In this document: piece by piece, positions 8,759-17,767 of the stretch
Position numbering within the stretch: position 1 is the first letter of the stretch
Layout: each line of letters starts with the position of its first letter
Source of the DNA: Sulfuritalea sp.
Lineage (GTDB): Bacteria; Pseudomonadota; Gammaproteobacteria; Burkholderiales; Rhodocyclaceae
Assembly: GCA_023700805.1 (NCBI GenBank)
Contig: JAMPYF010000002.1
Coordinates: forward strand, 186,001-250,000
DNA: 64,000 nt
Direction of reading: 5' to 3'
Translations under genes and position numbers: made by a program
The notes under the pieces: generated by a model
The model's input: only the letters and a program-made list of their open reading frames with translations
What the model was told of the DNA's origin: nothing
Databases searched by the model: none

Positions 8759-10473
8759 AGCTTCTGTTTGAGGAAGGCCGTCATTTCGCTGGCGGCCACC
8801 ATGGTCGCCTCGGCGTCGCTGCGGCCCTTGTATTCGAGCTTGCCATCCTTGAGGCCACGCTCGCCGACCACCACGCGATGGGGAATGCCGATCAGCTCCC
8901 AGTCGGCGAACATCGAGCCGGGCCGCTCGTCGCGGTCGTCGAGTATCGCGTCGATGCCGGCAGCCAGCAGTTCGGCGTGGACTGCGCCGGCAGCGGCGCG
9001 GACGGTCTCCGACTTGGCGTAGTTCATCGGCACCACGGCCACGGCAAAGGGCGCGATGCCGGCGGGGAAGACGATGCCGCGTTCGTCGTGGCCCTGCTCG
9101 ATGGCGGCGCCGACGATGCGTGAAACGCCGATGCCGTAGCAGCCCATTTCCATGACCTGGTCCTTGCCCTGCTCGTCGAGGAAAGTGCATTTCAGGGCTT
9201 CGGCGTACTTGGTGCGCAACTGGAAAATGTGGCCGACTTCGATGCCGCGGCAGAGTTCGAGCACTCCCTTGCCGTCGGGCGAGGGGTCGCCCTCGACCAC
9301 GTTGCGGATGTCGGCCACTGTTCCGGGCTGCGGCAGATCGCGGCCGAAATTGACGCCGGTGAGGTGGTAGCCCTCTTCGTTGGCGCCGCACACGCAGTCG
9401 CTCATCGCCGCGACGCTGCGGTCGGCCACGACCCGGCCGGAAAATCCGACCGCACCGATGTAGCCCGCCTTGCAGCCGAGCGCCGCGACGATTTCCTCGT
9501 CGCGGGCGAAGCGGAATTCGCCGACCACTTTCTGCGCCTTGATTTCGTTGAGGTCGTGGTCGCCGCGCAGCAGCAGCAGGACAAATTCGCTGCCGCCGTC
9601 CTTTTCCGCCATCACTGCGATGGCCTTGACCGTCTGCGTCAGCGGCAGGCCGAGGAAGGCTGCGACATCCTCGCATTTGGTCTTGTTCGGCGTCGCCTTC
9701 TTTTCCATGGGCGCCGCGGGTTCTACCGTATCGCCAGCGCCAACTTTTGCCGGCGCGACGGCTTCCGCAAGTTCGACGTTCGCCGCGTAGTCCGATGCGG
9801 GGCAGAAGGCGATCGCATCTTCGCCCGAGTCCGCCAGGACGTGGAATTCGTGCGAGCCGGTGCCGCCGATCGCGCCGGTGTCCGCGGCCACGGCGCGGAA
9901 CTTCAGCCCGAGACGGGTGAAAATGCGGCTGTAGGTCTCGTACATGTTGCGGTATTCGCGTTCCAGGTCGGCGTAGGAGGCGTGGAAGGAGTAGCCGTCC
10001 TTCATGAGGAACTCGCGTCCGCGCATGACGCCGAAGCGAGGCCGGATTTCATCGCGGAATTTGGTCTGGATCTGGTAGAAATGGCGCGGCAACTGGCGAT
10101 AGCTCCTGATTTCGCGACGCACGACGTCGGTGATGACCTCCTCGTGCGTCGGTCCGATCACGAAATCGCGCTGGTGGCGGTCCTTGAAGCGCAGCAGTTC
10201 CGGGCCATATTTCGGGCCACGCCCGGATTCCTCCCACAGTTCGAAAGGCTGCACCGCCGGCATGAGCAGTTCGATGGCGCCGGCCCTGTCCATTTCCTGG
10301 CGCACGATGTTCTCGACCTTGCGCAGCACGCGCAGGCCCATCGGCAGCCAGGTATAGATGCCGCCGGCGAGGCGGCGGATCAGGCCGGCGCGCAGCATCA
10401 ACTGATGGCTGACGATTTCGGCGTCGGAGGGGGCTTCCTTGAGGGTGGCGATGAAAAACTGGCTGGCGCGCAT
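8746..10473 (-). CDS. proS: Proline--tRNA ligase ProS
   Basis: A 575-residue class II prolyl-tRNA synthetase of the bacterial type. It has the class II catalytic core at both ends and, between about residues 220 and 400, the insertion (INS/YbaK-like) editing domain that hydrolyses Ala-tRNA-Pro. Motif 2 is seen in [21 protein letters not shown]. The start at 10473 ([19 protein letters not shown]) is the family start; an upstream in-frame ATG at 10605 would add non-conserved sequence. The linker before the editing domain contains one copy of the dispersed 21-bp motif (read as KVGAGDT). Confidence 0.97.
   Translation of the reverse strand: MRASQFFIATLKEAPSDAEIVSHQLMLRAGLIRRLAGGIYTWLPMGLRVLRKVENIVRQEMDRAGAIELLMPAVQPFELWEESGRGPKYGPELLRFKDRHQRDFVIGPTHEEVITDVVRREIRSYRQLPRHFYQIQTKFRDEIRPRFGVMRGREFLMKDGYSFHASYADLEREYRNMYETYSRIFTRLGLKFRAVAADTGAIGGTGSHEFHVLADSGEDAIAFCPASDYAANVELAEAVAPAKVGAGDTVEPAAPMEKKATPNKTKCEDVAAFLGLPLTQTVKAIAVMAEKDGGSEFVLLLLRGDHDLNEIKAQKVVGEFRFARDEEIVAALGCKAGYIGAVGFSGRVVADRSVAAMSDCVCGANEEGYHLTGVNFGRDLPQPGTVADIRNVVEGDPSPDGKGVLELCRGIEVGHIFQLRTKYAEALKCTFLDEQGKDQVMEMGCYGIGVSRIVGAAIEQGHDERGIVFPAGIAPFAVAVVPMNYAKSETVRAAAGAVHAELLAAGIDAILDDRDERPGSMFADWELIGIPHRVVVGERGLKDGKLEYKGRSDAEATMVAASEMTAFLKQKLCDG
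9725..9745 (+). repeat. Dispersed 21-bp motif, copy 1 (inside proS)
   Basis: Matches the consensus GCCGTNNC + GCCAGCGCCAACT with one mismatch (ACCGTATC in the first part). It is antisense to proS, where it encodes KVGAGDTV in the linker before the editing domain. Confidence 0.85.
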
Positions 10474-10603
10474 GGCTGTAGGCTGAAAGGCGGAAAACGG
10501 GCATTTTAACCGCGGCCGCCACCTTGCAGATGCGACGCGGCGGCTTTCCAGCGACGCGGGATTGTGAAAGAATGGACCCCAATCAATCATTGGAATATGC
10601 ATC

Positions 10604-11131
10604 ATGCTCGATCGTGAAGGCTATCGCCCGAACGTCGGCATCGTTCTGGTCAACAGTCGCAACGAGGTGTTTTGGGGCAAGCGGATCCGTGAACATTCCT
10701 GGCAGTTCCCGCAAGGGGGCATCAAGAAGGGCGAAACGCCCGAGCAGGCGATGCTGCGTGAGCTGGAGGAGGAAACCGGCCTCAAACCCGAACACGTGCG
10801 GATCATCGGTCGCACGCGCGACTGGTTGCGCTATGAAGTGCCGAAGCACTGGATTCGCCGCGAATGGCGCAGCACTTACCGTGGGCAGAAACAGATCTGG
10901 TTTCTGTTGCGCTTGGTCGGCCGCGACAGCGACGTCTGCCTGCGCGCCAGCGAACATCCGGAGTTCGACGCCTGGCGTTGGAACAACTACTGGATTCCCT
11001 TGGGCAGCGTGATCGAATTCAAGCGCAGCGTTTATGAGGCGGCCCTGATGGAATTGGCGCGCCTGCTGTTCGTGCATCCCGAAGAGCGCACGCCGCGCTG
11101 GGAAACGGACACCGTGGACGACGCCAAATGA
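10604..11131 (+). CDS. rppH: RNA pyrophosphohydrolase RppH (NudH)
   Basis: A 175-residue Nudix hydrolase that removes pyrophosphate from the 5' end of mRNA and starts decay. The Nudix box is seen in [20 protein letters not shown] with the following TGL, near residues 37-60. [18 protein letters not shown] is the typical RppH start. It is divergent from proS, an arrangement often found in betaproteobacteria. Its stop overlaps the start of the CNP1-like gene as ATGA at 11128-11131. Confidence 0.95.
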   Translation: MLDREGYRPNVGIVLVNSRNEVFWGKRIREHSWQFPQGGIKKGETPEQAMLRELEEETGLKPEHVRIIGRTRDWLRYEVPKHWIRREWRSTYRGQKQIWFLLRLVGRDSDVCLRASEHPEFDAWRWNNYWIPLGSVIEFKRSVYEAALMELARLLFVHPEERTPRWETDTVDDAK

Positions 11132-11667
11132 AGCCCGTGGTAGCTGTCTTTCTGCTGGGAATGGTGACAAATGCATTCGCCCAGATGACCGATTCAGTGG
11201 GCCTCCCGCGGATCAACAGAGACTTCGAGGAAGAGCAGCCTTGGCAGGAGCAGAAGGAAGTTGACCTCCCCGCCTTCCCCAAGGACGAGAATCTGCGCGA
11301 GTTCTACGTCAGCGCCGTGGCCACCAACAAATACCTGATAGATGCCAGTACGCTGGCCGTCGGCGCTGACGGCGTGGTGCGCTACGTGCTGGTGGTCAAG
11401 GCCTCGGGCGGTGCCACCAACGTCAGTTTCGAAGGCATCAATTGCAAGGATCGCAGTTGGAAGCTCTACGCGACGGGACGCAGCGACAACAGCTGGAACC
11501 GATCACAGGCTTCGCGAGTCCAGTGGCGGCCCATAGAAAACAAACCCGTCAATCGGCATCACGCGGCATTGAGCCGGGACTATTTTTGTCCAGGCGGCAT
11601 AGGCATCTACACCGCCGACGAAGGGCGCAACGCCTTGCGTCTGGGCAAGCATCCCAATTCACTCTGA
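11128..11667 (+). CDS. CNP1-like secreted protein
   Basis: A 179-residue protein with a signal peptide ([15 protein letters not shown]) and a conserved soluble domain ([21 protein letters not shown], cut here to its core; later [20 protein letters not shown]) that matches the CNP1-like family, named after cryptic neisserial protein 1. The function is unknown. It is probably translationally coupled to rppH, with a four-base overlap, and coq7 follows 16 bases downstream. Note that two Cys (INCKD and YFCPGG) could form a periplasmic disulfide. Confidence 0.8.
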   Translation: MKPVVAVFLLGMVTNAFAQMTDSVGLPRINRDFEEEQPWQEQKEVDLPAFPKDENLREFYVSAVATNKYLIDASTLAVGADGVVRYVLVVKASGGATNVSFEGINCKDRSWKLYATGRSDNSWNRSQASRVQWRPIENKPVNRHHAALSRDYFCPGGIGIYTADEGRNALRLGKHPNSL

Positions 11668-11683
11668 CTTCAGGGGGCCCACA

Positions 11684-12304
11684 TTGATCGACGCACTCAT
11701 CCCGGAATTCGACAAGGCGCTGCGCGCCGTCTTCGCCGCGGCTCCAACCCGGCGACCGATGCCGGGGGCGGACCTGCCGGAAGGCGAGTTGAGCGAAGCC
11801 GAAAAACGCCATGTCGCTGCGTTGATGCGGGTCAACCACTGCGGCGAAATCTGCGCCCAGGCCCTGTATCAGGGGCAGGCACTGAGCTCGCGCGACCCGG
11901 CGGTGAAGCGCGAGCTGGAGATGGCGGCCTGGGAGGAAACCGAGCACCTGAACTGGACGGAGCGGCGTATCGCCGAACTCGGCGGGCGCAAGAGCCTGCT
12001 CAATCCCCTGTGGTATGCCGGCTCGCTGGCAATCGGGGCCTTTGCGGGGAAATGCGGCGATGCGTGGAGCCTGGGTTTTCTGGCCGAAACCGAACGCCAG
12101 GTCGAAGGGCATCTGGAAAGCCACATGACAAGCCTGCCGGCGCAGGATCGCAAGTCATGGGAGGTGCTGGAACAGATGAAAGCCGACGAGATGCGCCATG
12201 CCGAAACGGCGAGTCACTGCGGCGCCCGGGACCTTCCGCTCCCCGTCAGGTGGGCAATGAAGCTTTCGTCGAAGCTGATGACCCGGCTTTCATACATCGC
12301 CTGA
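11684..12304 (+). CDS. coq7: Ubiquinone biosynthesis 3-demethoxyubiquinol 3-hydroxylase Coq7
   Basis: A 206-residue di-iron hydroxylase acting late in ubiquinone synthesis. The iron ligands sit in the family positions: Glu in MRVNHCGEICAQALYQGQ, EETEHLNW, the second Glu in AETERQVEGHL, and EMRHAETA. The gene starts with TTG at 11684, preceded by a GGGGG-type ribosome binding site; no ATG lies at the conserved N-terminus (IDALIPEFDKALRAVF). It indicates aerobic ubiquinone production. It overlaps the convergent OsmC gene by 15 bases at the 3' end. Confidence 0.95.
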   Translation: MIDALIPEFDKALRAVFAAAPTRRPMPGADLPEGELSEAEKRHVAALMRVNHCGEICAQALYQGQALSSRDPAVKRELEMAAWEETEHLNWTERRIAELGGRKSLLNPLWYAGSLAIGAFAGKCGDAWSLGFLAETERQVEGHLESHMTSLPAQDRKSWEVLEQMKADEMRHAETASHCGARDLPLPVRWAMKLSSKLMTRLSYIA

Positions 12305-12715
12305 CTCGACCACCTCGAAGCTGTGGGTGATCGATGCCGTCTTGCCCAGCATGATCGACGCCGAGCAGTACTTTTCCGCGGATAGCTTGACGGCGCGTTC
12401 GACGACCTCGCGCTTGAGCTTGTTTCCGGTCACCACGAAGTGCATGTTGATCCCCGTGAAAACCTTGGGGTTCGTCTCGGCACGCTCGGCCTGAAGTTTC
12501 ACTTCGCAGCCGCTGACTTCATGGCGGCCGCGTTTAAGGATCAGGACGATATCGAAGGCGGTACAGCCTCCGGTGCCGGCCAGCAGCAGTTCCATCGGCC
12601 GCGGCGCCAGGTTGCGCCCGCCCGCGTCGGGTGCCCCGTCCATGCATACCAGATGCCCGCTGCCGGTCTCGGCAACAAAACTCATCCCCTCATGCCAGCG
12701 TACCGTGCATTCCAT
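12290..12715 (-). CDS. OsmC/Ohr family protein
   Basis: A protein of about 141 residues of the OsmC superfamily, which usually act as thiol-dependent peroxidases. The core PMELLLAGTGGCTAFDIVLIL carries the first conserved Cys; the second is in AEKYCSASIMLG. The ATG at 12715 has a GGAGG site nine bases upstream; another in-frame ATG at 12721 is only three bases from it. Convergent with coq7. It appears to be of the YhfA-like type rather than Ohr, since it lacks the Ohr N-terminal strand pattern; this last point is tentative. Confidence 0.88.
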   Translation of the reverse strand: MECTVRWHEGMSFVAETGSGHLVCMDGAPDAGGRNLAPRPMELLLAGTGGCTAFDIVLILKRGRHEVSGCEVKLQAERAETNPKVFTGINMHFVVTGNKLKREVVERAVKLSAEKYCSASIMLGKTASITHSFEVVESGDV

Positions 12716-12721
12716 TGCCAT

Positions 12722-13142
12722 ATCCCTCCCGGTGGTCATGCCCGGCATTCTAGCCGTCGCACCCAGGCGCGGCTGTCGCGTTGCAGCATTTGACGTCTGC
12801 CCGTGGTTGCGTCGGACTGCCGGGCCTTCGCTTGTCCCGGTTTGGCGCTACAAATTATGTATTATAAATCAATAATATAAATAGAGTCGTCGCAAAAAAT
12901 GCGCAATCATACAACTGCGTTGCGCAATGCACAAAAAAACCTTGCATTGCAGCAAAACCTGTGCAAGAATTTATTTGACCTGACACCGACTGACACAAGG
13001 CATCACTCGTGGCAGTTCGTGTTGAACCCTGTCTCCTCCACCCTCCTCCTATGGTGTGGATTAAGCGCAATCCCATTCGGGTTGCGTTTTTTTTGCCTAT
13101 TTCGGCGCAATTTCTTTGAATTGAACTGAATCGCGATCGGGT
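12722..13142. other. AT-rich, structured spacer upstream of the tRNA-Lys genes
   Basis: No protein gene is supported here; a 76-codon frame at 12899-13129 lacks a ribosome binding site and resembles nothing known. The stretch 12850-12990 is much richer in A+T than its surroundings and holds three overlapping inverted repeats (TGCGCAA at 12900 with 12920; GCAATGCA at 12924 with 12943; CTTGCA at 12941 with 12962), which cannot all form at once. They are followed by a rho-independent terminator at 13066-13094. This looks like a small non-coding RNA or a leader with alternative structures. Confidence 0.45.
13066..13094 (+). terminator. Rho-independent terminator of an unidentified transcript
   Basis: CGCAA pairs with TTGCG and CCC with GGG (one bulged T), followed by eight T. 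No protein gene precedes it on this strand, so it ends either a small RNA or read-through from coq7. Confidence 0.7.
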
Positions 13143-13171
13143 TTGACAGCGCTGGGGAAGGTCTGTACGAT
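13143..13171 (+). promoter_or_regulatory. Sigma-70 promoter of the tRNA-Lys operon
   Basis: TTGACA at 13143-13148, a 17-base spacer, then TACGAT at 13166-13171. This is close to the sigma-70 consensus with optimal spacing. Transcription should start about 10 bases before the first tRNA-Lys. Confidence 0.85.
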
Positions 13172-13188
13172 TCGCGCCCTTCTAGGCT

Positions 13189-13264
13189 GGGTCGGTAGCT
13201 CAGTCGGTAGAGCAGCGGACTTTTAATCCGTTGGTCGCGAGTTCGAATCTCGCCCGACCCACCA
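13189..13264 (+). tRNA. tRNA-Lys (anticodon TTT)
   Basis: A 76-base tRNA from GGGTCGG to its paired CCGACCC acceptor strand, with the CCA end encoded. The D arm (AGCTCAGTCGGTAGAGC), the anticodon loop CTTTTAA (anticodon TTT) and the T arm with GTTCGAATC are all present. Confidence 0.97.
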
Positions 13265-13287
13265 CCGTAATATATAATTTGAAATTC

Positions 13288-13363
13288 GGGTTGTTAGCTC
13301 AGTTGGTAGAGCAGCGGACTCTTAATCCGTAGGTCGAGTGTTCGAGCCACTCACAACCCACCA
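13288..13363 (+). tRNA. tRNA-Lys (anticodon CTT)
   Basis: A 76-base tRNA with acceptor GGGTTGT paired to ACAACCC and an encoded CCA end. The anticodon loop is CTCTTAA, so the anticodon is CTT. It lies 23 bases after the first tRNA-Lys and shares the same promoter. The two differ most in the acceptor and T stems. Confidence 0.97.
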
Positions 13364-13371
13364 AATCTCAG

Positions 13372-13408
13372 GCCGAATCAACTCATTAGTTGATTCGGCT
13401 TTTTCTTT
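13372..13408 (+). terminator. Terminator of the tRNA-Lys operon
   Basis: A perfect 12-bp stem (GCCGAATCAACT with AGTTGATTCGGC) with a four-base loop, followed by a T-rich run. It ends the two-tRNA transcript. Confidence 0.92.
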
Positions 13409-13414
13409 TCCCGA

Positions 13415-14512
13415 TCAGCCGGCGGCGATCGCCAGGCCGAGCAGCAGGAACAGCAAGCCGCGCAGGCCGCCCCAGCGGCAGAGTCGGGCACGCAGAGCCT
13501 TATGCCATGGCCCCTGAACCCCCGGCCGCAACCAGACCGGCAACAGGTGGGACGCGGCGCCGCTCACCAGCGGCAGCAGAAAAGCGACGACGAAACCGGC
13601 CACGGCGGGTCGCGCCGGCAGCCAGCCGGCAGCATGCGCGGCACCGAACGCCAGCAGGGCCAGCAAGCCGAGCGCCGCCGCTGCCAGCGAGGGTGCTGCA
13701 CCGTGCAGTTGCAGCAGGGCGAGGCCGAACCGCGACTGCCAGGCGCGCAGCATGCGCAGTACGACAAAGCCATAAAGCGCGGCACCCAGCAGCGCTAGGC
13801 CTGGTCCCGCCATAGCGACGGACGTCGGCAGGGGCGAGGAAACGCCGAGCGCTATCAGCAGGGCTCCGGCCGCCGCCCACTTGAGATCGCGCCGCAGACG
13901 CGTCGCGGCATCGGGATCAGGCTGTCCCAGGCAGGTCGGCAGCAGCACCTGCAAGGTGCCGAGGGCAGTGAGCCCGACAAAGCCGAGCAGGTTGGCATGC
14001 AGGTGAAACAGGCGCAGGCCGTTGCGCTGGGCCGGAAACCAGGGCATCAGCACAACCGCCAGCAGTGCCAGCAACAGGAAGCCGAGCGCGACCAGATACC
14101 AGTCCAGCCCCCGATGGCGCGGACCGAACATGCGGCGCGCACGATCCAGGGTCCAGCCGCCAAGCGCCAGTGCGGCGAGCGCCGCGAGCGCTGCCGCCAG
14201 GCCGAGGCCGATCGGCGAAAAATCCGTGGCGAAAGCAAACACCGCGAGCGCCCCGCCGGTCCACGCCAGCAAGGGCGGCCATGCCACCGCAAGACTCGTG
14301 GCGCCACTGCGCGTCAACACCGGGACAAAGTAAGTCATTGCGGCCAGGATCAGCGGCAGCACCCCCAGCGCGAAGGCCAGATGGGCCGCCAGTTGCGGCG
14401 TGCCCAGGCCGGCAATCAACATCGCTCCCGCGCCCAACAGCGCAAACAGGGCGGCGATGGCCAGCAGTGGCAGCAGGGAGAAGGCAGGCATGGGGCCGAT
14501 TGTAATGGCCAT
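13415..14512 (-). CDS. Polytopic membrane protein with haem-copper-oxidase-like His pattern
   Basis: A protein of about 365 residues made almost entirely of hydrophobic helices (10 to 12). Conserved-looking His residues lie in HLAFALG, in FHLHANLLGFVGLTALG, in LLQLHG and in ASHLLPVWLRPG. The pattern recalls NnrS and oxidase subunit I-like proteins, but no family is recognised with confidence. The start is uncertain: ATG codons occur at 14527, 14512 and 14491, and the divergent EamA gene begins at 14537. Downstream it faces the end of the tRNA operon. Confidence 0.6.
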   Translation of the reverse strand: MAITIGPMPAFSLLPLLAIAALFALLGAGAMLIAGLGTPQLAAHLAFALGVLPLILAAMTYFVPVLTRSGATSLAVAWPPLLAWTGGALAVFAFATDFSPIGLGLAAALAALAALALGGWTLDRARRMFGPRHRGLDWYLVALGFLLLALLAVVLMPWFPAQRNGLRLFHLHANLLGFVGLTALGTLQVLLPTCLGQPDPDAATRLRRDLKWAAAGALLIALGVSSPLPTSVAMAGPGLALLGAALYGFVVLRMLRAWQSRFGLALLQLHGAAPSLAAAALGLLALLAFGAAHAAGWLPARPAVAGFVVAFLLPLVSGAASHLLPVWLRPGVQGPWHKALRARLCRWGGLRGLLFLLLGLAIAAG

Positions 14513-14536
14513 GGCAGCGTGCGACACTCGCGCCCC

Positions 14537-15427
14537 ATGTCATCCACCCACATCCCGCGTGCCGGGCTCGTCCTGCTCGGTCTGCTTTCTCTCGGCTGGG
14601 GCTTCAACTGGCCGATCATGAAAGTCGTGATCTCCGAGATTCCTCTCCTGATGTTCCGCGGCGACAGCATCTTGCTGGCGTCGCTGGGCTTGTTCGGCAT
14701 CGCCTGGTTTTCCGGGCAGTCCCTGCGCGTCCCGGCCGGTCGCTGGCGCCAACTGCTGGCCATGGCCGCGTGCAACATCGTCGGCTGGAACATGTTCGCC
14801 ATCTACGGCGTCAGCCTGCTGCCTTCCGGGCGGGCGGCAATCCTCGGTTACACCATGCCGATCTGGAGCGCCCTGCTCTCGGTCTGGTTCCTTCATGAGC
14901 CCCTTAGCCGGCGCCGGTTGATCGGTCTGGCGCTGGGCATGGGCGGCATGGCGCTGCTGATCGGCACCGAGTTCGAGAAACTCGGCAGCGCGCCGATCGG
15001 GGTGATCCTGATGCTGATCGCGGCGATTTTCTGGGCCGGCGGACTGGTGATCTACAAACGAAATCCGCTGCCCATGCCCATCACTTCGCTGACAGCCTGG
15101 CAGGCCCTGCTCGGCGGGATACCCATCGCGCTGACCGGTCATGCGCTGGAAAGCGTCGAGTGGGGCCGCGTCAGCTTCTGGCCGATGTTCGGCTTCTGGT
15201 ACAACGTCTTCATCGGCCTGCTGTTCTGCTACTGGGCATGGAACAAACTGGTGCAGATGGTGCCGGCCGCCGTTTCCTCGCTCGGTTCGCTGATCGTTCC
15301 GGTGGTCGGGGTGTTCAGCGGCATGGTCATCCTCGACGAAGCTCCGCGCTGGCAGGACTTCGCCGCCCTGGTGCTGGTTCTGACCGCGATTGCGACGGTG
15401 TTGTTGCCGCCACGGCAGGCCGATTGA
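14537..15427 (+). CDS. EamA/DMT-family transporter
   Basis: A 296-residue drug/metabolite transporter superfamily protein with ten predicted helices in two EamA repeats. The first repeat holds LLSLGWGFNWPIMKVVISEIP, cut here, and PSGRAAILGYTMPIWSALLS; the second ends with PAAVSSLGSLIVPVVGVFSG, both typical of EamA. The ATG at 14537 agrees with the family start. The substrate is unknown. ccmA follows 44 bases downstream, so this gene may be the first gene of the ccm transcription unit. Confidence 0.88.
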   Translation: MSSTHIPRAGLVLLGLLSLGWGFNWPIMKVVISEIPLLMFRGDSILLASLGLFGIAWFSGQSLRVPAGRWRQLLAMAACNIVGWNMFAIYGVSLLPSGRAAILGYTMPIWSALLSVWFLHEPLSRRRLIGLALGMGGMALLIGTEFEKLGSAPIGVILMLIAAIFWAGGLVIYKRNPLPMPITSLTAWQALLGGIPIALTGHALESVEWGRVSFWPMFGFWYNVFIGLLFCYWAWNKLVQMVPAAVSSLGSLIVPVVGVFSGMVILDEAPRWQDFAALVLVLTAIATVLLPPRQAD

Positions 15428-15471
15428 CCGCGCGCAAGTTGCTGCGCGCCGGTTTCGGGCACAATTGGAGG

Positions 15472-16071
15472 ATGCTCAATGTTTCGGGTCTTGCCTGTTC
15501 GCGCGGTGAACGCCGCCTGTTCACCGACGTCGGATTCTCTCTCGACCCGGGTGAATGGCTGCACGTGCAGGGCGAAAACGGCGCCGGCAAGACCAGCCTG
15601 ATGCGCCTTCTGGTCGGGCTTTCCCCGGCCGACGCCGGGGAAATACGCTGGCGCAACGAACCGACGCCCTCGGTCGAATTCCGTCGGGACCTGATCTACC
15701 TCGGACACCATGCCGCGGTGAAGGAAGACCTGACACCGCTGGAGAATCTGCTGCTGGCCGCGGCGCTGGACGGTGTCGGGCTCGACGAGCGCACGGCGCT
15801 GGCGGCCCTGGTTCGGCTCGGTCTGCGCGGTCGCGAGGACTTGCCGGTGCGTGTGCTTTCGGCCGGCCAGAAGCGGCGCGTATTGCTGGCGCGATTGCTG
15901 ACGCGCCCGGCGGTGATCTGGGTGCTCGACGAAGCCTTCAATGCGCTCGACGTGGCCGCGGTCCGCTTGCTCGGCGACCTGATCGCCGAGCATCTGGCGG
16001 CGGGCGGGATGGCGGTGCTGACCAGCCACCAGCCGCTGCCCGTGCCGGGCGGCAAGGCGCTGGTGCTATGA
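15472..16071 (+). CDS. ccmA: Haem exporter ATP-binding protein CcmA
   Basis: A 199-residue ABC ATPase of the System I cytochrome c maturation apparatus. The Walker A motif GENGAGKTSL is near residue 35, the signature region reads LSAGQKRRVLLARL, and the Walker B is VIWVLDEAFNALD. The ATG at 15472 has a TGGAGG site just upstream. CcmA with CcmB and CcmC releases holo-CcmE by ATP hydrolysis. First of nine ccm genes in the order ABCDEFGHI. A REP-like element separates it from ccmB. Confidence 0.95.
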   Translation: MLNVSGLACSRGERRLFTDVGFSLDPGEWLHVQGENGAGKTSLMRLLVGLSPADAGEIRWRNEPTPSVEFRRDLIYLGHHAAVKEDLTPLENLLLAAALDGVGLDERTALAALVRLGLRGREDLPVRVLSAGQKRRVLLARLLTRPAVIWVLDEAFNALDVAAVRLLGDLIAEHLAAGGMAVLTSHQPLPVPGGKALVL

Positions 16072-16077
16072 GGACCA

Positions 16078-16138
16078 TCCCCCCGCCCCCCTGCCCGAGG
16101 CAGGGGGTGACCACGGTTCAGCCGCTGACGCGGCTTCC
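16078..16138 (-). repeat. REP-like palindromic element, copy A (between ccmA and ccmB)
   Basis: Read on the minus strand it is a block with GAAGCCGCG, CAGCGGC, then CACCCCCTG and CAGGGGGGCGGGGGG. The same block, diverged, is found at 54871-54930 on the plus strand. It forms a strong CCCCCTGCC hairpin in the ccm message. Confidence 0.7.
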
Positions 16139-16183
16139 ATATCATGGCTCGCCACCCCCTTGGGGCGGCCCTGCGGAGGTGGC

Positions 16184-16849
16184 ATGAACGCCTTTCTGGC
16201 CACGGTGCGCCGCGATCTGCTGTTGGCGCTGCGGCGCAAGAGCGAGGTGCTGACGGCGGTGTTCTTTTTCGTCATCGTTACCAGCCTGTTTCCTCTCGGC
16301 ATCGGGCCGGAACCGGTATTGCTGAAGAAAATCGCGCCAGGCATCCTGTGGGTCGCCGCGCTGCTGGCGACCCTGCTCGGTTTGCCGCGTTTGTTTTCGG
16401 CGGATCATGTGGATGGCACGCTTGAGCAGATGGCCTTGTCGCCGTCCCCCTTGGGGCTGCTGGTTGCCGGTAAAATACTGGCGCACTGGCTGTTGTGCGG
16501 TTTGCCTCTGGTGTTGCTGGCACCGATACTCGGCCTGCAGTTCGATCTCGATGCCTCGACTCTGGGCATCCTGACCTTGGCGCTGTTGCTGGGGACGCCG
16601 CTGCTGTCGCTGATCGGCGCGATAGGCGCCGCGCTGACGCTGGGCGTGCGTGGCGGCGGCGTGCTGCTGGCGCTGCTGGTACTGCCGCTGTACATCCCGG
16701 CCCTGATCTTCGGCGCCGGCGCGGTGGAAGCGCATAGTGCCGGGCTTGGCGCGGGGGGGCATCTGTCCCTGCTGGCGGCGATGCTGGCGCTGGCTGGTTT
16801 TTTTGCGCCGTGGGCGACCACGGCCGCTTTGAGGGTGGCATTGGAGTGA
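16184..16849 (+). CDS. ccmB: Haem exporter membrane protein CcmB
   Basis: A 221-residue membrane subunit of the CcmABC complex with six hydrophobic helices. It begins MNAFLATVRRDLLLALRRKSEVL and includes the conserved FSADHVDGTLEQMALSPSP region, both characteristic of CcmB. The ATG at 16184 follows a GGAGG site; an earlier in-frame ATG at 16160 lies within the spacer. The stop overlaps the GTG start of ccmC as GTGA. Confidence 0.94.
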   Translation: MNAFLATVRRDLLLALRRKSEVLTAVFFFVIVTSLFPLGIGPEPVLLKKIAPGILWVAALLATLLGLPRLFSADHVDGTLEQMALSPSPLGLLVAGKILAHWLLCGLPLVLLAPILGLQFDLDASTLGILTLALLLGTPLLSLIGAIGAALTLGVRGGGVLLALLVLPLYIPALIFGAGAVEAHSAGLGAGGHLSLLAAMLALAGFFAPWATTAALRVALE

Positions 16850-17586
16850 GACAGTCGATTATTCAGTGGTTCAGGTTTGCCAGCCCGCAGAGTTTTTATC
16901 CTCTGGCGGGGCGCATGATTCCGTGGTTCTGGGCCGCGGCGATCATCTTCGGCGTTGGCGGGCTGTGGATCTCCTTCTTCGTCGCGCCGACCGATGCGCA
17001 ACAGGGCGAAGGCTACCGGATCATCTTCGTGCACGTGCCGGCTTCGTGGATGTCGATGTTCATCTACCTGGTCATGGCCTTCTGGGCCGGTCTCGGGCTG
17101 GCGCTCAACACGCGGGTGTCGGGCATGATGGCGCAGGCACTGGCGCCGACCGGGGCCCTGATGGCGGCGCTGTCCCTATGGACCGGCGCCCTGTGGGGCA
17201 AGCCGATGTGGGGCGCCTGGTGGGTATGGGATGCGCGCCTGACCTCGGAACTGATCCTGTTCTTCCTCTATCTGGGCTTCATGGCGCTGCAGGCGGCCAT
17301 CGACGACCCGCGCCGTGCCGACAAGGCCGGGGCGATCCTGGCCCTGGTCGGCGTGGTCAATATCCCGATCATCTATTTCTCGGTGAAATGGTGGAACACC
17401 CTGCACCAGGGGTCCACGATCAATCTCAACAAGGCGCCGTCGATGGCGCAGACCATGCTCTGGGGCATGCTGTTGATGGCCCTGGCTTTCTGGATGTATT
17501 CGATTGCCGTGGCGCTGATGCGGGTGCGCGCGATCATCCTCGAACGCGAGCGACACACGGAATGGGTCAAGCATGCAGTGGAATAG
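16846..17586 (+). CDS. ccmC: Haem transporter CcmC
   Basis: A 246-residue six-helix membrane protein that binds haem and loads it on CcmE. It carries the tryptophan-rich WWD signature WGAWWVWDARLTSELILFF near residues 125-145 and His ligands in FVHVPASWMS and TLHQGSTI. The GTG at 16846 overlaps the ccmB stop. The length is normal for the family. Confidence 0.96.
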   Translation: MRQSIIQWFRFASPQSFYPLAGRMIPWFWAAAIIFGVGGLWISFFVAPTDAQQGEGYRIIFVHVPASWMSMFIYLVMAFWAGLGLALNTRVSGMMAQALAPTGALMAALSLWTGALWGKPMWGAWWVWDARLTSELILFFLYLGFMALQAAIDDPRRADKAGAILALVGVVNIPIIYFSVKWWNTLHQGSTINLNKAPSMAQTMLWGMLLMALAFWMYSIAVALMRVRAIILERERHTEWVKHAVE

Positions 17587-17767
17587 CGTCGGTGAATTCT
17601 TCGCCATGGGCGGCTACGCCCTGTATGTCTGGGGCAGCTTCGGCGCCTGCGCGCTGTTGATGATCGCGGAACCTTTTCTGGCCAGGCGGCGTCTTAGCGA
17701 CGTTCGCAAAAGTTTGGCCCGCGAACGACTCGCCGACGAACTCGAACTCCAACAGAAGAATTCATGA
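17573..17767 (+). CDS. ccmD: Haem exporter protein CcmD
   Basis: A 64-residue single-helix protein ([16 protein letters not shown] then the helix [17 protein letters not shown]) matching CcmD, which is needed to release holo-CcmE from the CcmABC complex. The start lies inside the 3' end of ccmC (14-base overlap), and the stop overlaps ccmE by four bases. Confidence 0.93.
   Translation: MQWNSVGEFFAMGGYALYVWGSFGACALLMIAEPFLARRRLSDVRKSLARERLADELELQQKNS

Noticed and set aside
12899..13129. 76-codon frame in the spacer before the tRNA genes
   Set aside because: No ribosome binding site, crosses a rho-independent terminator, and has no similarity that I recognise.
14701..14760. GGCGCCAACT inside the EamA gene as another motif copy
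   Set aside because: Only ten bases match and the CCGT block is missing; ordinary coding sequence explains it.
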